Part shown: positions 1 through 9,027 of the stretch, in pieces | Numbering within the stretch: position 1 is the first letter of the stretch | Layout: every line of letters begins with the position of its first letter | Assembly: GCA_017540585.1 (NCBI GenBank) | Contig: JAFYAT010000088.1 | Location: 54,749 to 118,748, forward strand | Direction: 5' to 3' | Origin: Bacteroidaceae bacterium | Lineage (GTDB): Bacteria; Bacteroidota; Bacteroidia; Bacteroidales; Bacteroidaceae | DNA length: 64,000 nucleotides | The notes under the pieces: model-generated | Seen by the model: only the letters and a program-made list of their open reading frames with translations | What the model was told of the DNA's origin: nothing | Database searches by the model: none | Position numbers and translations under genes: made by a program

Positions 1-3000
1 GATGTATGGCATACAAGTTTCAGCAACTCCTGTTATCTTACGAAGACCAATCTTGTAAGAGTCACTTGAAGGTACAAAGTCATCAAATTCAAACAACTCA
101 AAACCTGTATTCTGAACAGAGTACTCAAATGGCAAGCAAATTGTTCCATACTTTGTTGTCACACCAGAACGACTATAAGATGCTTTCTTCGCAATAAAAT
201 CCTCTGGAATCGAAATATTATTCTTATCTACGAGAACATAGTTATCACACTCATCTCCCTCTACAATATTTGAAGTCATGTTGAGAATATGGATATTCTC
301 TTGTCCTGGCTTCTTATATATAAGGAGGTTCTTGTTCGTGAACTTGTCAGCATCAAATGTCATGTCAAAGTCAGTGGCAAAGCCGTCCTCCTTCAGATAG
401 ATCGTGCAGACATTCTTATTTGCATCAAGTGAGTAATTGAAATACTCCTGTGCTTCATAAGCAACTGGCCAGTTACCTATATAAGTCAAGACATTGTCAT
501 CCAAAGTATAGTCATAATCATCGGCAGCTGAATGTACCGGACCGAGATAACGAAGAGTAAGATTACCAATCTCAACACTTGTTGCATTTGTACCAGTAAG
601 TTTAATACCAACCACAGCATTTTTGTGATTATCATCCACTGTAAAGCGTGGTATTACCACATTATATACATTATATGATGTTGGTTCTATGTCAATGCTT
701 CTGAATGCTTCTTCGTCACCTGCTACGGCAGCAACACCTTCAACCTCGTCGCCACCTGCATAGGCAGATACTGTCAGGACTGCAGCGTACTTACCAGAGC
801 GTAAGTTTGGAATCGTAACAGTAAGCTTAGCATTACCGAGAGCATCATCACTTATTGCTGCATAATGACGACCACCAAAGATCTTATCCGTCACATGATT
901 TGTACTCTCACTATACACAAACTTACCACCCTCATTATTCCATTTATTCAAGGTTGCTTCCTTAAAGTCAATGTCAGAAACGAGATATGTCACATCAACA
1001 TAGTCATCCACAGTAGCATTGTTAAGCAAGAGTTCAGACTCAAGCTGAACTTTCAATTCTTTAGCCACCTTGTTAATAGCTTCTGACGTTGAAGAAATAT
1101 TGTTATATACATCCTCAAATCTTGTGACATCCACAGAATATGAACTACGGCGTGCGGAACAATAAATTGGCCATGCCGCCATACGTGCGTCATGAGCGGC
1201 AGCAATGGTATTCTTGTATTTATTGTACTGGTTTTCGTCCAATAAACGCCATTTTGTTCCGCGACCAGCCTTGTCATTTTCAGGAATGAGAGGATAAACA
1301 ACGTCAAATCCAGTCTCGCCAGTCCATCCCATATACGTTGTACCGTATTTACCATTGTATGCACTTGCAGAACCTACATTTACAATATTGGCAGTTGTTC
1401 CGAAAGTAGCATCCGCAGGATTAACACATATTGTACTTATGTTTGAACCCTCAGGTGTTGTCACCTTGAACTCGTTATGAGTAGCATTTGTCTCGTACGT
1501 GAGGTACTCATACCTTGAGTCACCATTCACGATGTTTGATACATTGAGATATTGGTTATTATACTCAAAAGATCTCATGCCTTCAGTAACACCTCTTGCA
1601 GACATTCTCAGTTTCGCACCAGTTGTGCTAAAGCTTACTGGCTTCTTGCTGAGTCCCTTGTTAACATCAGTACAGATAAATGCTCCTGCCTCACAGTTGT
1701 AAACATAGACATCACCACCTGTCTTCTCAAGGATGAAGTTATCAACAAGTATGCTATCGCCCGTTGTCAATGACATTTCCAAAGAAATAGTCATTTTACC
1801 ATCGCTACCAACATCAGAAATAACTGAAAGCCATTCTGGATTTGAAGAAGTACTATAAGCATTTATTGTTTCGCCATTTGAAGTGACGCTCAGATGTGCT
1901 TTGCTATTTGATGCTGACGTAACTTTTACTTGAGCCTTCAAACGATATTCACCAGCAGGAAGATCTGTAACAGTCTGACCGATTGAAATTTTTTCCGTAG
2001 TAGGTCGTCGATAATATTTCTTAGACGACCATCCAGAATTCCTGTAAAACAAATACACTGAATCATTTTTTGCCGAGAAAATATAATCACCATGATAGAT
2101 TGATTTTTCATCATCCGTCATTTCACGTACCTTATAACCACAATAATTAGTTTTTAAAAGCTCATACGCATATTCCTCGGTAATTTGTTGTTCTTTATTT
2201 GCAGAATTTGAGACAGAAGTAAATGTTGGCGCCCAAGCCTTAGCATTGTTATTCTCCTCAAATGATGGGTCTTTAAGCGAACCTGCAACCTCTGGGAATG
2301 CATTCTCGTCATACATATAGTAGAGCTTGAAGTTATTCAGACAGAGCCAATCGTGGTCAATGGCATCCTCACGTCTTACTCCGATTTCGAGAACACCATT
2401 TACAGCCTTTCCAACCACAGAGTTATTGTTATAATAACCTTGATCAAAAGCATCTTTTGCTTCACCTAACCACATTGGACGGCCATTATCATCAGTACCA
2501 GGTGCATTCTCTGAATACAAAGACTGAATAGGTGTATAATAATTACCTATGATAAGATGAGCACGTGCCTGGTCTGGGTCGTCAAAACCGAATGTAGAAG
2601 ATGCATTACTTGTTCCGCTACCTTTCTTACCAGCACCATCACGATAGAATCCCTGTGCAGTAAGTCTGTACCATCCATCTGGAAGACCATTAATCTTCTG
2701 AGTGATCTTATATGTTTCATAATCTGGCGTTGAGCCATCTGCATTATAGAATACCTCAGCAAGATTAGTTGCACCATCGTATGTACGAAAATCCTTACCA
2801 GTACCTGTTCTCCAACCATACTTATCATTTGGAAGTTCATCGTTGTTCGCCAAGAGGTTTGCATTCACAATCTGACTTGTGATATCTGTTCCTTCTGCAT
2901 CTCCAATACGGATAAGGTGGAAGTAGTTCATCTTTACGCTGACGTCGTTGCCGTATGTTTTTTCGAAACTGAGACCAACGGTCACATCACTTGCAGTAGG

Positions 3001-6000
3001 AACAATGAATGTGAACTGAGGATTTGTTGTCTGCCATTTTGAACTTGGCACGTACATCCTCTGCATTCTATCACCTATCTTTGCGTAAAGACAAGTGATT
3101 ACATTATTTGTTGCACCATTTGCAGACAACTGATATGCACCAGCAGGAAGACTTACAGTCTGATTTATATCATTTGCGTAAATACAATTACCAGTACTAT
3201 TACTTTCCCATACAGTATTTGTTTGTACATAATTTCCATGTCCTAAACCTTCCACAAGACTGATTGTTGCATTCTCAGTATGAGCCCAATGATTCCATCC
3301 ATCAGAGAAGTCTGCATTCTCAAGATAATCATCGCTTGAAATCAGGCGGAAATTATCTACGGCAACACGGTATGTAACATCATTATCCCATGTAGGACCT
3401 AAATATTGGCTATTATTTTCTCCATAGTTTACGCCTTGGACGTCTGAATAGAAACCGACTTCAACATCTGCACTTTCCTGAATATTGAACTCTAAAGTGT
3501 AACGGGATTCTGGTCCATAACAGAACTGATCAAATGTTTCATTACCAACCTTAGCGTAAATATGACCGATTCTGTCCATAGCAATCACATCAGCAGAAAG
3601 TACATAAGTACCCTTAGGGAGGTTCACAACTTGGCTGATTCTGTGAGTTTCCTTATCATAATTATTGCAACCTGTTCTCTCTGCACAAAGACCACTACCT
3701 TCAAATCCATTCTCACCACCACAGATAGAAGGAGTGAATCCATTATTTGTTGTCCAGCCATAGTCCCAAGTACGCTGTCCCTGTGGAACTGCAAAGTACG
3801 CATTTGTGAGGTAAGCATCCGCAACACCCTTATCCGCATTAGTCTGACGTATCAGTCTAAAATTATCAACGGCAGAAATAACTTCGTCATCATTTAAGTC
3901 ATCAACCACATATTTATATCCAACACGACATGTAATTGGCTCTGGAACAAAGAAAGTAAATGATTTATTGGTCTTTGTGTCGATATCAGACAATTCCAAT
4001 GACCAAATATCTACATTATTTGTTTTAGAAATAAACAGTGTACTCTTACAATTCTTTGAAACAACATCTGCACTAAGTGTATAGATACCAGCAGGCAAAG
4101 ATGTCAACTTCTGATATATGCGTCCTGTTGTTTTACCTTCTACGTTAAGACGATTACTGGTCATTCCACGCTGAACAGCATAAAAGCCATTGCCTTCATA
4201 CCCGAGAGAACCTTCCTTTTCATATCCTGCAATAGCATGTGAATAATTTGTTATTGACCAGCTCTTTGACCAAGCATTAGTTTGGTGAATAGCAAAGTAA
4301 GCATTTTTGATTATATCGTCTGCCACACCGTTATCAGTCAAAGGAGTTATGGATTTTACAATAGACCATATCTCGCCTGTCACATCGGAATCCCATTGTA
4401 CACGAACAGTAATATTTCCATTAACGGTATATACTGGAATAAAATATGTCTCAATATTATTCGTCAAAGGTTCTGATTGACCTTCAACAAATATACTTGC
4501 ATTACCATTACCTCTTCGTCCCTCTACCTCAACCAAATAATAGCTCTTTTTTGTCAATCCGACAATCTTAATTTGGTTATAGCTGGCACCATTGGTATTT
4601 GCTTCATTTGTATAAGCATACCAGCGGTCTCCAACCATGCTTGTCTTAATTGGAGTCTGCCAATATGCACGCACATTTTTGCCCAAAGAGCTAAACGACT
4701 TTTCTAAGCTACGTGCAGAAATATCATCATGCTGTTTCTTGGAAATAAACTGCCAAGTGTTGTTCTCCTCATCTATTGAATACTGAACACCCTTACCATC
4801 CGACTGAAGATAATATTGACGCCTTGGTACTTTTTTTGTTATAAAAGAAATGTTATATATATTATTAACATCATTGTCGTCGTCTTCGATTTCTTCTATC
4901 TGCCAAGGCATCGTTTTTTCACCCCAAGTTGACATTCCACCAACCTCATAATATACATAGTAACGGGGATTATTGTTATAACTCAATTCTGCGTTGAGTT
5001 CATCATCTTCGAAATCCACATTAAACAATGTAGAATTTTCAATATCATCCTTTACTTCGCTAATTGCTGTAAGATAAGCATTATACTCTTTCGTATCTCG
5101 CTTCAGATAGAAGTCACCAGAAATAGCCTTTTCTGGAGACCATGTAATCATATTACGCGCTTCAATATCATCTTGTGATGCAATAGCTTTAAGAGAGAAA
5201 CATGCATCCACCTCATCAGTAGTATCAAAAGAAACAGTAATCTTGTTTCCTGTTACAGGCACCTCCAACTGGTACAACTTTGTCTGTTCTGTCAATGGCT
5301 CTGAATACACACCATTAGCTACAATCTTGGTAGTACCAGAACCTGTTTTCTTTGCGTATATCTCAAGAATATATGTTTCGTTGTTAATTCCAGAAACGGT
5401 AAATGAAGTACTTGTAGCTGTCAGATGCTGCTTTGTCATCCACATACTCTCGGCATCATCATATATAGTGGAATATGTAAGCCCCTTAACAAGAGCATAC
5501 TTAATGCCTGTAAGCTGTGATTCTGCTTCCAATCTTTTTGAGATATTAGTTGGATACGTACCTTCTACCTGCTTAACAGATATTAACTGCCAAACACGAG
5601 AGTCGTCGGCATAGTCATTTACATTTGTCTCCGCGTAAGCAATAGAATTATTTGAATAATTATATTTTATCGTAAAATGCGTATCATCGAGCCCAATATA
5701 CGAATCCCTTCTGTTAAATGTATAACCAGATTTTGATTCAACCCAGTTAAAGTTCCATTTGTTAGAACTTGTACCCCATTTTCCTGATGTTTTATTACTA
5801 TTTATATAGTTGGTTTTACCATTATTATCGTATGATATATTAAACTCATTATTGTACGTGTCATTCTGTTGGTAGTCAAATGTAAAAACAGTTGCATTGG
5901 TGTGTCCAGACACCAATTTACCATTTGTGCCATTTGCAGCCATGAATTTATTGCCAGAAAAGCACTTAATATAGTAATATCCGGAGAAATTTTTCGTATA

Positions 6001-6102
6001 GTCTTCTCCAGTCCAATTTAGCGTTTGAGCATGTGCTATTCCCATGCCAAACGCAAAAGTCACCATAGTGACCAATAAAGATTTAAAATTTCTCAAAATC
6101 AT
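1..6102 (-). CDS. Giant secreted multi-module protein, C-terminus cut by window start
   Basis: An open frame of 2,034 codons runs from ATG at 6102 to base 1 with no stop, so the C-terminus lies outside the window. Residues 1-25 are a signal peptide ending AHA before Gln. The N-terminal part (GYYYIKCFSGNKFM) resembles the beta-trefoil-like opening module of the secreted proteins at 13000 and 58985. About five copies of a carbohydrate-binding-like beta-sandwich follow, each starting with an N-x-x-F/L...GW motif near residues 597, 765, 930, 1085 and 1280 and containing an LPxGxYxLSA strand. Near residue 1979 a YGTICLPFEYS motif opens a domain seen near the end of such proteins. It is probably exported and surface-bound or released. 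No catalytic domain was recognised. The gene lies downstream of a fimbrillin-like lipoprotein gene and a small peptide gene on the same strand, but a terminator separates them. Confidence 0.85.
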   Translation of the reverse strand, partial: MILRNFKSLLVTMVTFAFGMGIAHAQTLNWTGEDYTKNFSGYYYIKCFSGNKFMAANGTNGKLVSGHTNATVFTFDYQQNDTYNNEFNISYDNNGKTNYINSNKTSGKWGTSSNKWNFNWVESKSGYTFNRRDSYIGLDDTHFTIKYNYSNNSIAYAETNVNDYADDSRVWQLISVKQVEGTYPTNISKRLEAESQLTGIKYALVKGLTYSTIYDDAESMWMTKQHLTATSTSFTVSGINNETYILEIYAKKTGSGTTKIVANGVYSEPLTEQTKLYQLEVPVTGNKITVSFDTTDEVDACFSLKAIASQDDIEARNMITWSPEKAISGDFYLKRDTKEYNAYLTAISEVKDDIENSTLFNVDFEDDELNAELSYNNNPRYYVYYEVGGMSTWGEKTMPWQIEEIEDDDNDVNNIYNISFITKKVPRRQYYLQSDGKGVQYSIDEENNTWQFISKKQHDDISARSLEKSFSSLGKNVRAYWQTPIKTSMVGDRWYAYTNEANTNGASYNQIKIVGLTKKSYYLVEVEGRRGNGNASIFVEGQSEPLTNNIETYFIPVYTVNGNITVRVQWDSDVTGEIWSIVKSITPLTDNGVADDIIKNAYFAIHQTNAWSKSWSITNYSHAIAGYEKEGSLGYEGNGFYAVQRGMTSNRLNVEGKTTGRIYQKLTSLPAGIYTLSADVVSKNCKSTLFISKTNNVDIWSLELSDIDTKTNKSFTFFVPEPITCRVGYKYVVDDLNDDEVISAVDNFRLIRQTNADKGVADAYLTNAYFAVPQGQRTWDYGWTTNNGFTPSICGGENGFEGSGLCAERTGCNNYDKETHRISQVVNLPKGTYVLSADVIAMDRIGHIYAKVGNETFDQFCYGPESRYTLEFNIQESADVEVGFYSDVQGVNYGENNSQYLGPTWDNDVTYRVAVDNFRLISSDDYLENADFSDGWNHWAHTENATISLVEGLGHGNYVQTNTVWESNSTGNCIYANDINQTVSLPAGAYQLSANGATNNVITCLYAKIGDRMQRMYVPSSKWQTTNPQFTFIVPTASDVTVGLSFEKTYGNDVSVKMNYFHLIRIGDAEGTDITSQIVNANLLANNDELPNDKYGWRTGTGKDFRTYDGATNLAEVFYNADGSTPDYETYKITQKINGLPDGWYRLTAQGFYRDGAGKKGSGTSNASSTFGFDDPDQARAHLIIGNYYTPIQSLYSENAPGTDDNGRPMWLGEAKDAFDQGYYNNNSVVGKAVNGVLEIGVRREDAIDHDWLCLNNFKLYYMYDENAFPEVAGSLKDPSFEENNNAKAWAPTFTSVSNSANKEQQITEEYAYELLKTNYCGYKVREMTDDEKSIYHGDYIFSAKNDSVYLFYRNSGWSSKKYYRRPTTEKISIGQTVTDLPAGEYRLKAQVKVTSASNSKAHLSVTSNGETINAYSTSSNPEWLSVISDVGSDGKMTISLEMSLTTGDSILVDNFILEKTGGDVYVYNCEAGAFICTDVNKGLSKKPVSFSTTGAKLRMSARGVTEGMRSFEYNNQYLNVSNIVNGDSRYEYLTYETNATHNEFKVTTPEGSNISTICVNPADATFGTTANIVNVGSASAYNGKYGTTYMGWTGETGFDVVYPLIPENDKAGRGTKWRLLDENQYNKYKNTIAAAHDARMAAWPIYCSARRSSYSVDVTRFEDVYNNISSTSEAINKVAKELKVQLESELLLNNATVDDYVDVTYLVSDIDFKEATLNKWNNEGGKFVYSESTNHVTDKIFGGRHYAAISDDALGNAKLTVTIPNLRSGKYAAVLTVSAYAGGDEVEGVAAVAGDEEAFRSIDIEPTSYNVYNVVIPRFTVDDNHKNAVVGIKLTGTNATSVEIGNLTLRYLGPVHSAADDYDYTLDDNVLTYIGNWPVAYEAQEYFNYSLDANKNVCTIYLKEDGFATDFDMTFDADKFTNKNLLIYKKPGQENIHILNMTSNIVEGDECDNYVLVDKNNISIPEDFIAKKASYSRSGVTTKYGTICLPFEYSVQNTGFELFEFDDFVPSSDSYKIGLRKITGVAETCMPYI

Positions 6103-6257
6103 ATCTTGTTCATTTCTTATAATCATAACTATAGCGAGCAAAACAGGGTTTAGATAATCAAATACAAAATGTCGTTTTTTGATAATCCGTAATTGCTCAA
6201 ATCTAATTCTAGTTCACTATTTCATTAGGATTAAACAGCCAATCCACATAATTTGTG

Positions 6258-6265
6258 CAAAATTA
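6258..6265 (-). promoter_or_regulatory. Candidate -7 box for the giant secreted protein
   Basis: The minus strand reads TAATTTTG, matching the Bacteroidota TAnnTTTG -7 box, about 150 bp before the ATG at 6102. I found no clear TTTG -33 element at the right distance, so this is tentative. The rest of the 6103-6411 gap is AT-rich with no other feature seen. Confidence 0.35.
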
Positions 6266-6411
6266 GTCAGATTACGCATTATAAAAAAATAATTGACGAA
6301 AAATCAAGTGGTACAATCGTGATTTTTAAATATTATAGCACACAAATAAATAAAAATGAACACCCGAGATTACAATACCTACGTTCATACAACAAAGAAA
6401 ACAAACAAAAA

Positions 6412-6441
6412 GATGGATAGTTGCCTAAGCAACTATCCATC
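6412..6441 (-). terminator. Rho-independent terminator after the fimbrillin-like gene
   Basis: GATGGATAGTTGC at 6412-6424 pairs perfectly with GCAACTATCCATC at 6429-6441 around a CTAA loop. On the minus strand it is followed by a T-rich run (complement of acaaacaaaaa). It lies 25 bp after the stop of the gene at 6466, so that gene and the giant gene beyond it are probably separate transcripts. Confidence 0.85.
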
Positions 6442-6465
6442 ATATATTATATATCAATCACTATT

Positions 6466-7929
6466 TTAGTTAGCTACGAATACTGGGCGAATCATAAGTC
6501 CCTGATATCTTGGATTAGCAGAAAGACCACGAGATGTTGATGTGAAATGCAAGCAGTAAGCGTTTGAGTAATTACCCTCTGGCACCACGTTTGCTGTCCA
6601 ATAGAAGCCTTCTTCAGAACTTACTGTACTTGTACCATCTTTCTTTCCTGATACAGGAATAAAAATAGTTCTTGCGCGATTGGTTTTATTATATACATTA
6701 TAACCATTCTTTGAACTATCCCATTCCCAGTCACACTTATCGATAAGCTTCTGGAACTCGGAAGAAGTTGGAATACGAGAACTACGATTTTTACGATATG
6801 CGATATCCTCGTATTTATAATCTTCAGGGATTATTGAGGTAATACCATCATCAGCATTATGATAAAGCTGCTCGTCATAGTTTCCATTTTCACAATAATC
6901 GTAATTATTCCATGAGTAATCGCCGGATGCTGCTGGTGAAATCATTGCCCAAGCATAATAAGAAGTTGACACATTCTCCTTTGCCCAATATACGCCATCA
7001 CCTGTTCCCATATCGACGTATTCCTTGTCAGCAAACTCATCTGTAAGGTGTGTAAGAGTAGCCTTCCAACGATATGCACGACCTGCTGATGTTGTCTTAG
7101 AGTTCAACGTTGCACTATAGCTTTCGCCATTAGTATCTGTAGCTGTCACCTTGACCTGACCTGTTGTCGTTGGCATGATGGCAATGTAGAAAGTCAATTC
7201 CTGATTTGCTGCAGTAGCGGCAACGTTGCTCAATGCCAATGAAACGGAAGGTGTCATGGCATTGTTATCCTTTACCAACTGTCCTGTAGCCGCATTCATC
7301 TTTGCCGCTGTACAGAATGTCTTATCTCCATTTACATTAGCGAATGTAAGGTTAGACAATGTAGCCGCATTAGGCATAGTGAGCTTAACCTGAATGATTG
7401 ACATGACGTGGTGGAATTCAAATGTAACGCTATTGTCCTTTGGGTCATACTCTGATGGTGTTGCAAACATATAGTCGTATGATTCACCAATATGACTTGC
7501 ATTATCATCGCCAGATTGTGCCTGTCCGGCAAGGCTTACAGGAATCTGGTCGTATCCATCATCAAGTGTCATAGAACCCTGAAATGGATAATAGGCTGTA
7601 TATGTACTACCGTCACGGAGTAACCAAGGACCTCCATCAAACTCGGCATAATCACCACTTTTTACGGACGGACCAGAAACAACATGTCCAACTTGTGAGC
7701 CACTTACAGGTGCTATAGGAAACACTCCAATTTTTTCATTATTATCCCAAGCAAAAGTGATACCAGAAGATGTAGGTGTTAACACCGTACGAGTATCGGC
7801 ATCGTCATACTTATAACTACTGATTGACAAACGTACTTTCACGTTGTCTTTATATTCTGAAGTATAGTCATCTGCAGAACAACTGAACAGCAATGCTGTC
7901 AGCATAAAAGGAATTATTCGTTTAATCAT
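6466..7929 (-). CDS. Fimbrillin-like lipoprotein with C-terminal FISUMP-like domain
   Basis: The protein has 487 residues from ATG at 7929. This start gives a clean lipoprotein signal (MIKRIIPFMLTALLFSC, lipobox LLFSC followed by SADD), so the product is lipidated at Cys17. ATGs at 7953 and 7959 are in frame but would place extra residues before the signal. The middle part (DTRTVLTPTSSGITFAWDNN, later WKATLTH) matches the fimbrillin/Mfa-like fold used for Bacteroidales fimbriae and surface lipoproteins. From about residue 306 a second domain runs YWAKENV, then RIPTSSEFQKLIDKCDWEW, then GLMIRPV at the end. This is the pattern of the FISUMP/lectin-like domain common in Bacteroidota surface proteins. 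It is probably a surface lipoprotein or fimbria-associated tip protein. The ligand is unknown. Confidence 0.8.
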   Translation of the reverse strand: MIKRIIPFMLTALLFSCSADDYTSEYKDNVKVRLSISSYKYDDADTRTVLTPTSSGITFAWDNNEKIGVFPIAPVSGSQVGHVVSGPSVKSGDYAEFDGGPWLLRDGSTYTAYYPFQGSMTLDDGYDQIPVSLAGQAQSGDDNASHIGESYDYMFATPSEYDPKDNSVTFEFHHVMSIIQVKLTMPNAATLSNLTFANVNGDKTFCTAAKMNAATGQLVKDNNAMTPSVSLALSNVAATAANQELTFYIAIMPTTTGQVKVTATDTNGESYSATLNSKTTSAGRAYRWKATLTHLTDEFADKEYVDMGTGDGVYWAKENVSTSYYAWAMISPAASGDYSWNNYDYCENGNYDEQLYHNADDGITSIIPEDYKYEDIAYRKNRSSRIPTSSEFQKLIDKCDWEWDSSKNGYNVYNKTNRARTIFIPVSGKKDGTSTVSSEEGFYWTANVVPEGNYSNAYCLHFTSTSRGLSANPRYQGLMIRPVFVAN

Positions 7930-7972
7930 AGAAGAACATTTTTCATTAAACATATTCACAGTAACAATCTCA

Positions 7973-8161
7973 CTAAAAACTTAACGTACTACGACGTTCA
8001 CGAGCACCATTATCTTCCCATCTCATTTCATCATCAAGTTTAGTCTTAATTCTGGCATTATCAGGATCAGGATTCTGGTTAGAACCTGCCAATATGCTCA
8101 TGCGAATACGTCCAACACATTCATTCATCATAGGCTTGCTATAAATCTTATTCTTTTTCAT
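7973..8161 (-). CDS. Small MKK-type peptide gene (62 aa)
   Basis: The ATG at 8161 gives MKKNKIYSKPMM at the N-terminus, then an ILAGS motif near residue 28, an acidic stretch (DPDNARIKTKLDDEMRW) and a basic C-terminus (GARERRSTLSF). There is no signal peptide or membrane segment. The layout resembles the 56-residue peptide at 20578: MKK start, a lysine/proline-rich first part, a short L-x-x-S motif in the middle, a D/N-rich linker and an Arg-Arg pair near the end. The stop is 43 bp before the fimbrillin-like gene, so the two probably share a transcript. I recognise this as a type of short Bacteroidales protein without a known function. An alternative ATG at 8170 adds three residues. Confidence 0.6.
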   Translation of the reverse strand: MKKNKIYSKPMMNECVGRIRMSILAGSNQNPDPDNARIKTKLDDEMRWEDNGARERRSTLSF

Positions 8162-8510
8162 ACAATACAATTATTTTAGTTGTAAATAGTAGTATTATCC
8201 TTCATATCAATTCTTTTTGCAAATAAAATCATTTTTTACCTTGCAAAGATTATTTATGGCTGTAAATTTACAAAAAAAGACAATTATATCCATATTTTCC
8301 ACAACATAATTTTCGTTTTTTCTCATATTCAACAAAAATGCTTCCGAATAATCCCATTTTAAAAGCAAAAGAGAAAAATTAAAATAAACCATAATGACAT
8401 AAAACTTCATATCACTTCTTTACATTTTTTATAAACAGAACGTACCATCATCTCAATGTAAAAGAGTTATCCTTGTCTTTCTCTTACATTCCTGTTTGTT
8501 TCTCCAAGAA

Positions 8511-8680
8511 AAGTAAGGAGAAGATAAGGGAATATAAGGGAAAAAGCAAGGGAACGTATTTCATAAAGTAAGGGAAAATGCGGTTTTAGCTTACGCCATG
8601 AACGGGCATAGGGGCAAAAATGACACGAAGGATTTACGAACCATTAACGAAGGGTTAACGAAGGATTATCGAAGGTGACA
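8511..8680. repeat. Degenerate purine-rich intergenic repeats
   Basis: This part of the 800-bp gap before the DUF4954 gene contains runs of related short units: AAGGGAA several times near 8535-8575, then ACGAAGG(A/G)TT variants near 8625-8680. The spacing is irregular and there is no open frame. The rest of 8171-8510 is AT-rich with no convincing gene. Confidence 0.5.
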
Positions 8681-8812
8681 GAATGGAAGCTTTTGCTGTT
8701 CTTTTGTAAACACTATGTCACTTGGCTTTTCGGGTTCGTGCAAAGCATCAATACGGTATGATTTACACGAAGGGTGTGAGTCGGCTGATTTTTCGCAAAT
8801 CTTCCGCTTTGA

Positions 8813-8922
8813 CTCTGCTGTTTCTCTGCTAATCCTCTGCTATTTCTCTGCTATTTCTCTGCTAAATAGCGGAGTCATAGCGGACTCATAGCGAAGGCAT
8901 AGCGGAGTCATAGCGAAGGAGG
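8813..8922. repeat. CTCTGCTA / TAGCGGAG inverted repeat cluster
   Basis: Five CTCTGCT units lie at about 8813-8864, directly followed by four to five TAGCGGAGTCA or TAGCGAAGG units to about 8922. The two blocks are roughly complementary (CTCTGCTA against TAGCGGAG, with wobble pairs), so transcribed RNA or single-stranded DNA could fold into a long imperfect hairpin just upstream of the DUF4954 promoter. Confidence 0.6.
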
Positions 8923-8944
8923 AACGAAAAAACACGGGCGAAGA

Positions 8945-8976
8945 TTTGGTCATATTGACAGGAATCCGTATTTTTG
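8945..8976 (+). promoter_or_regulatory. Promoter of the DUF4954 gene
   Basis: TTTG at 8945-8948 and TATTTTTG at 8969-8976 are separated by 20 bp, which matches the Bacteroidota -33/-7 consensus. Transcription would start near 8983, inside the duplicated leader. Confidence 0.7.
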
Positions 8977-9020
8977 CATATTATCATCACAATCAATCCA
9001 TATTATCATCACAATCGATC
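8977..9020. repeat. 22-bp tandem duplication in the DUF4954 leader
   Basis: CATATTATCATCACAATC followed by AATC (8977-8998) is repeated at 8999-9020 with one change (A to G four bases from the end). The pair fills the space between the -7 box and the start codon. Confidence 0.85.
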
Positions 9021-9027
9021 AAAAGCT

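Noticed and set aside
8207-8410. 67-codon minus-strand frame in AT-rich DNA
   Set aside because: The composition is what random AT-rich DNA gives (Phe, Asn, Lys, Ile), with no start signals or homology that I can see.
8813-8922. CRISPR-like array of short repeats
   Set aside because: Units are 8-12 bp without unique spacers of constant length, and no cas gene is present.
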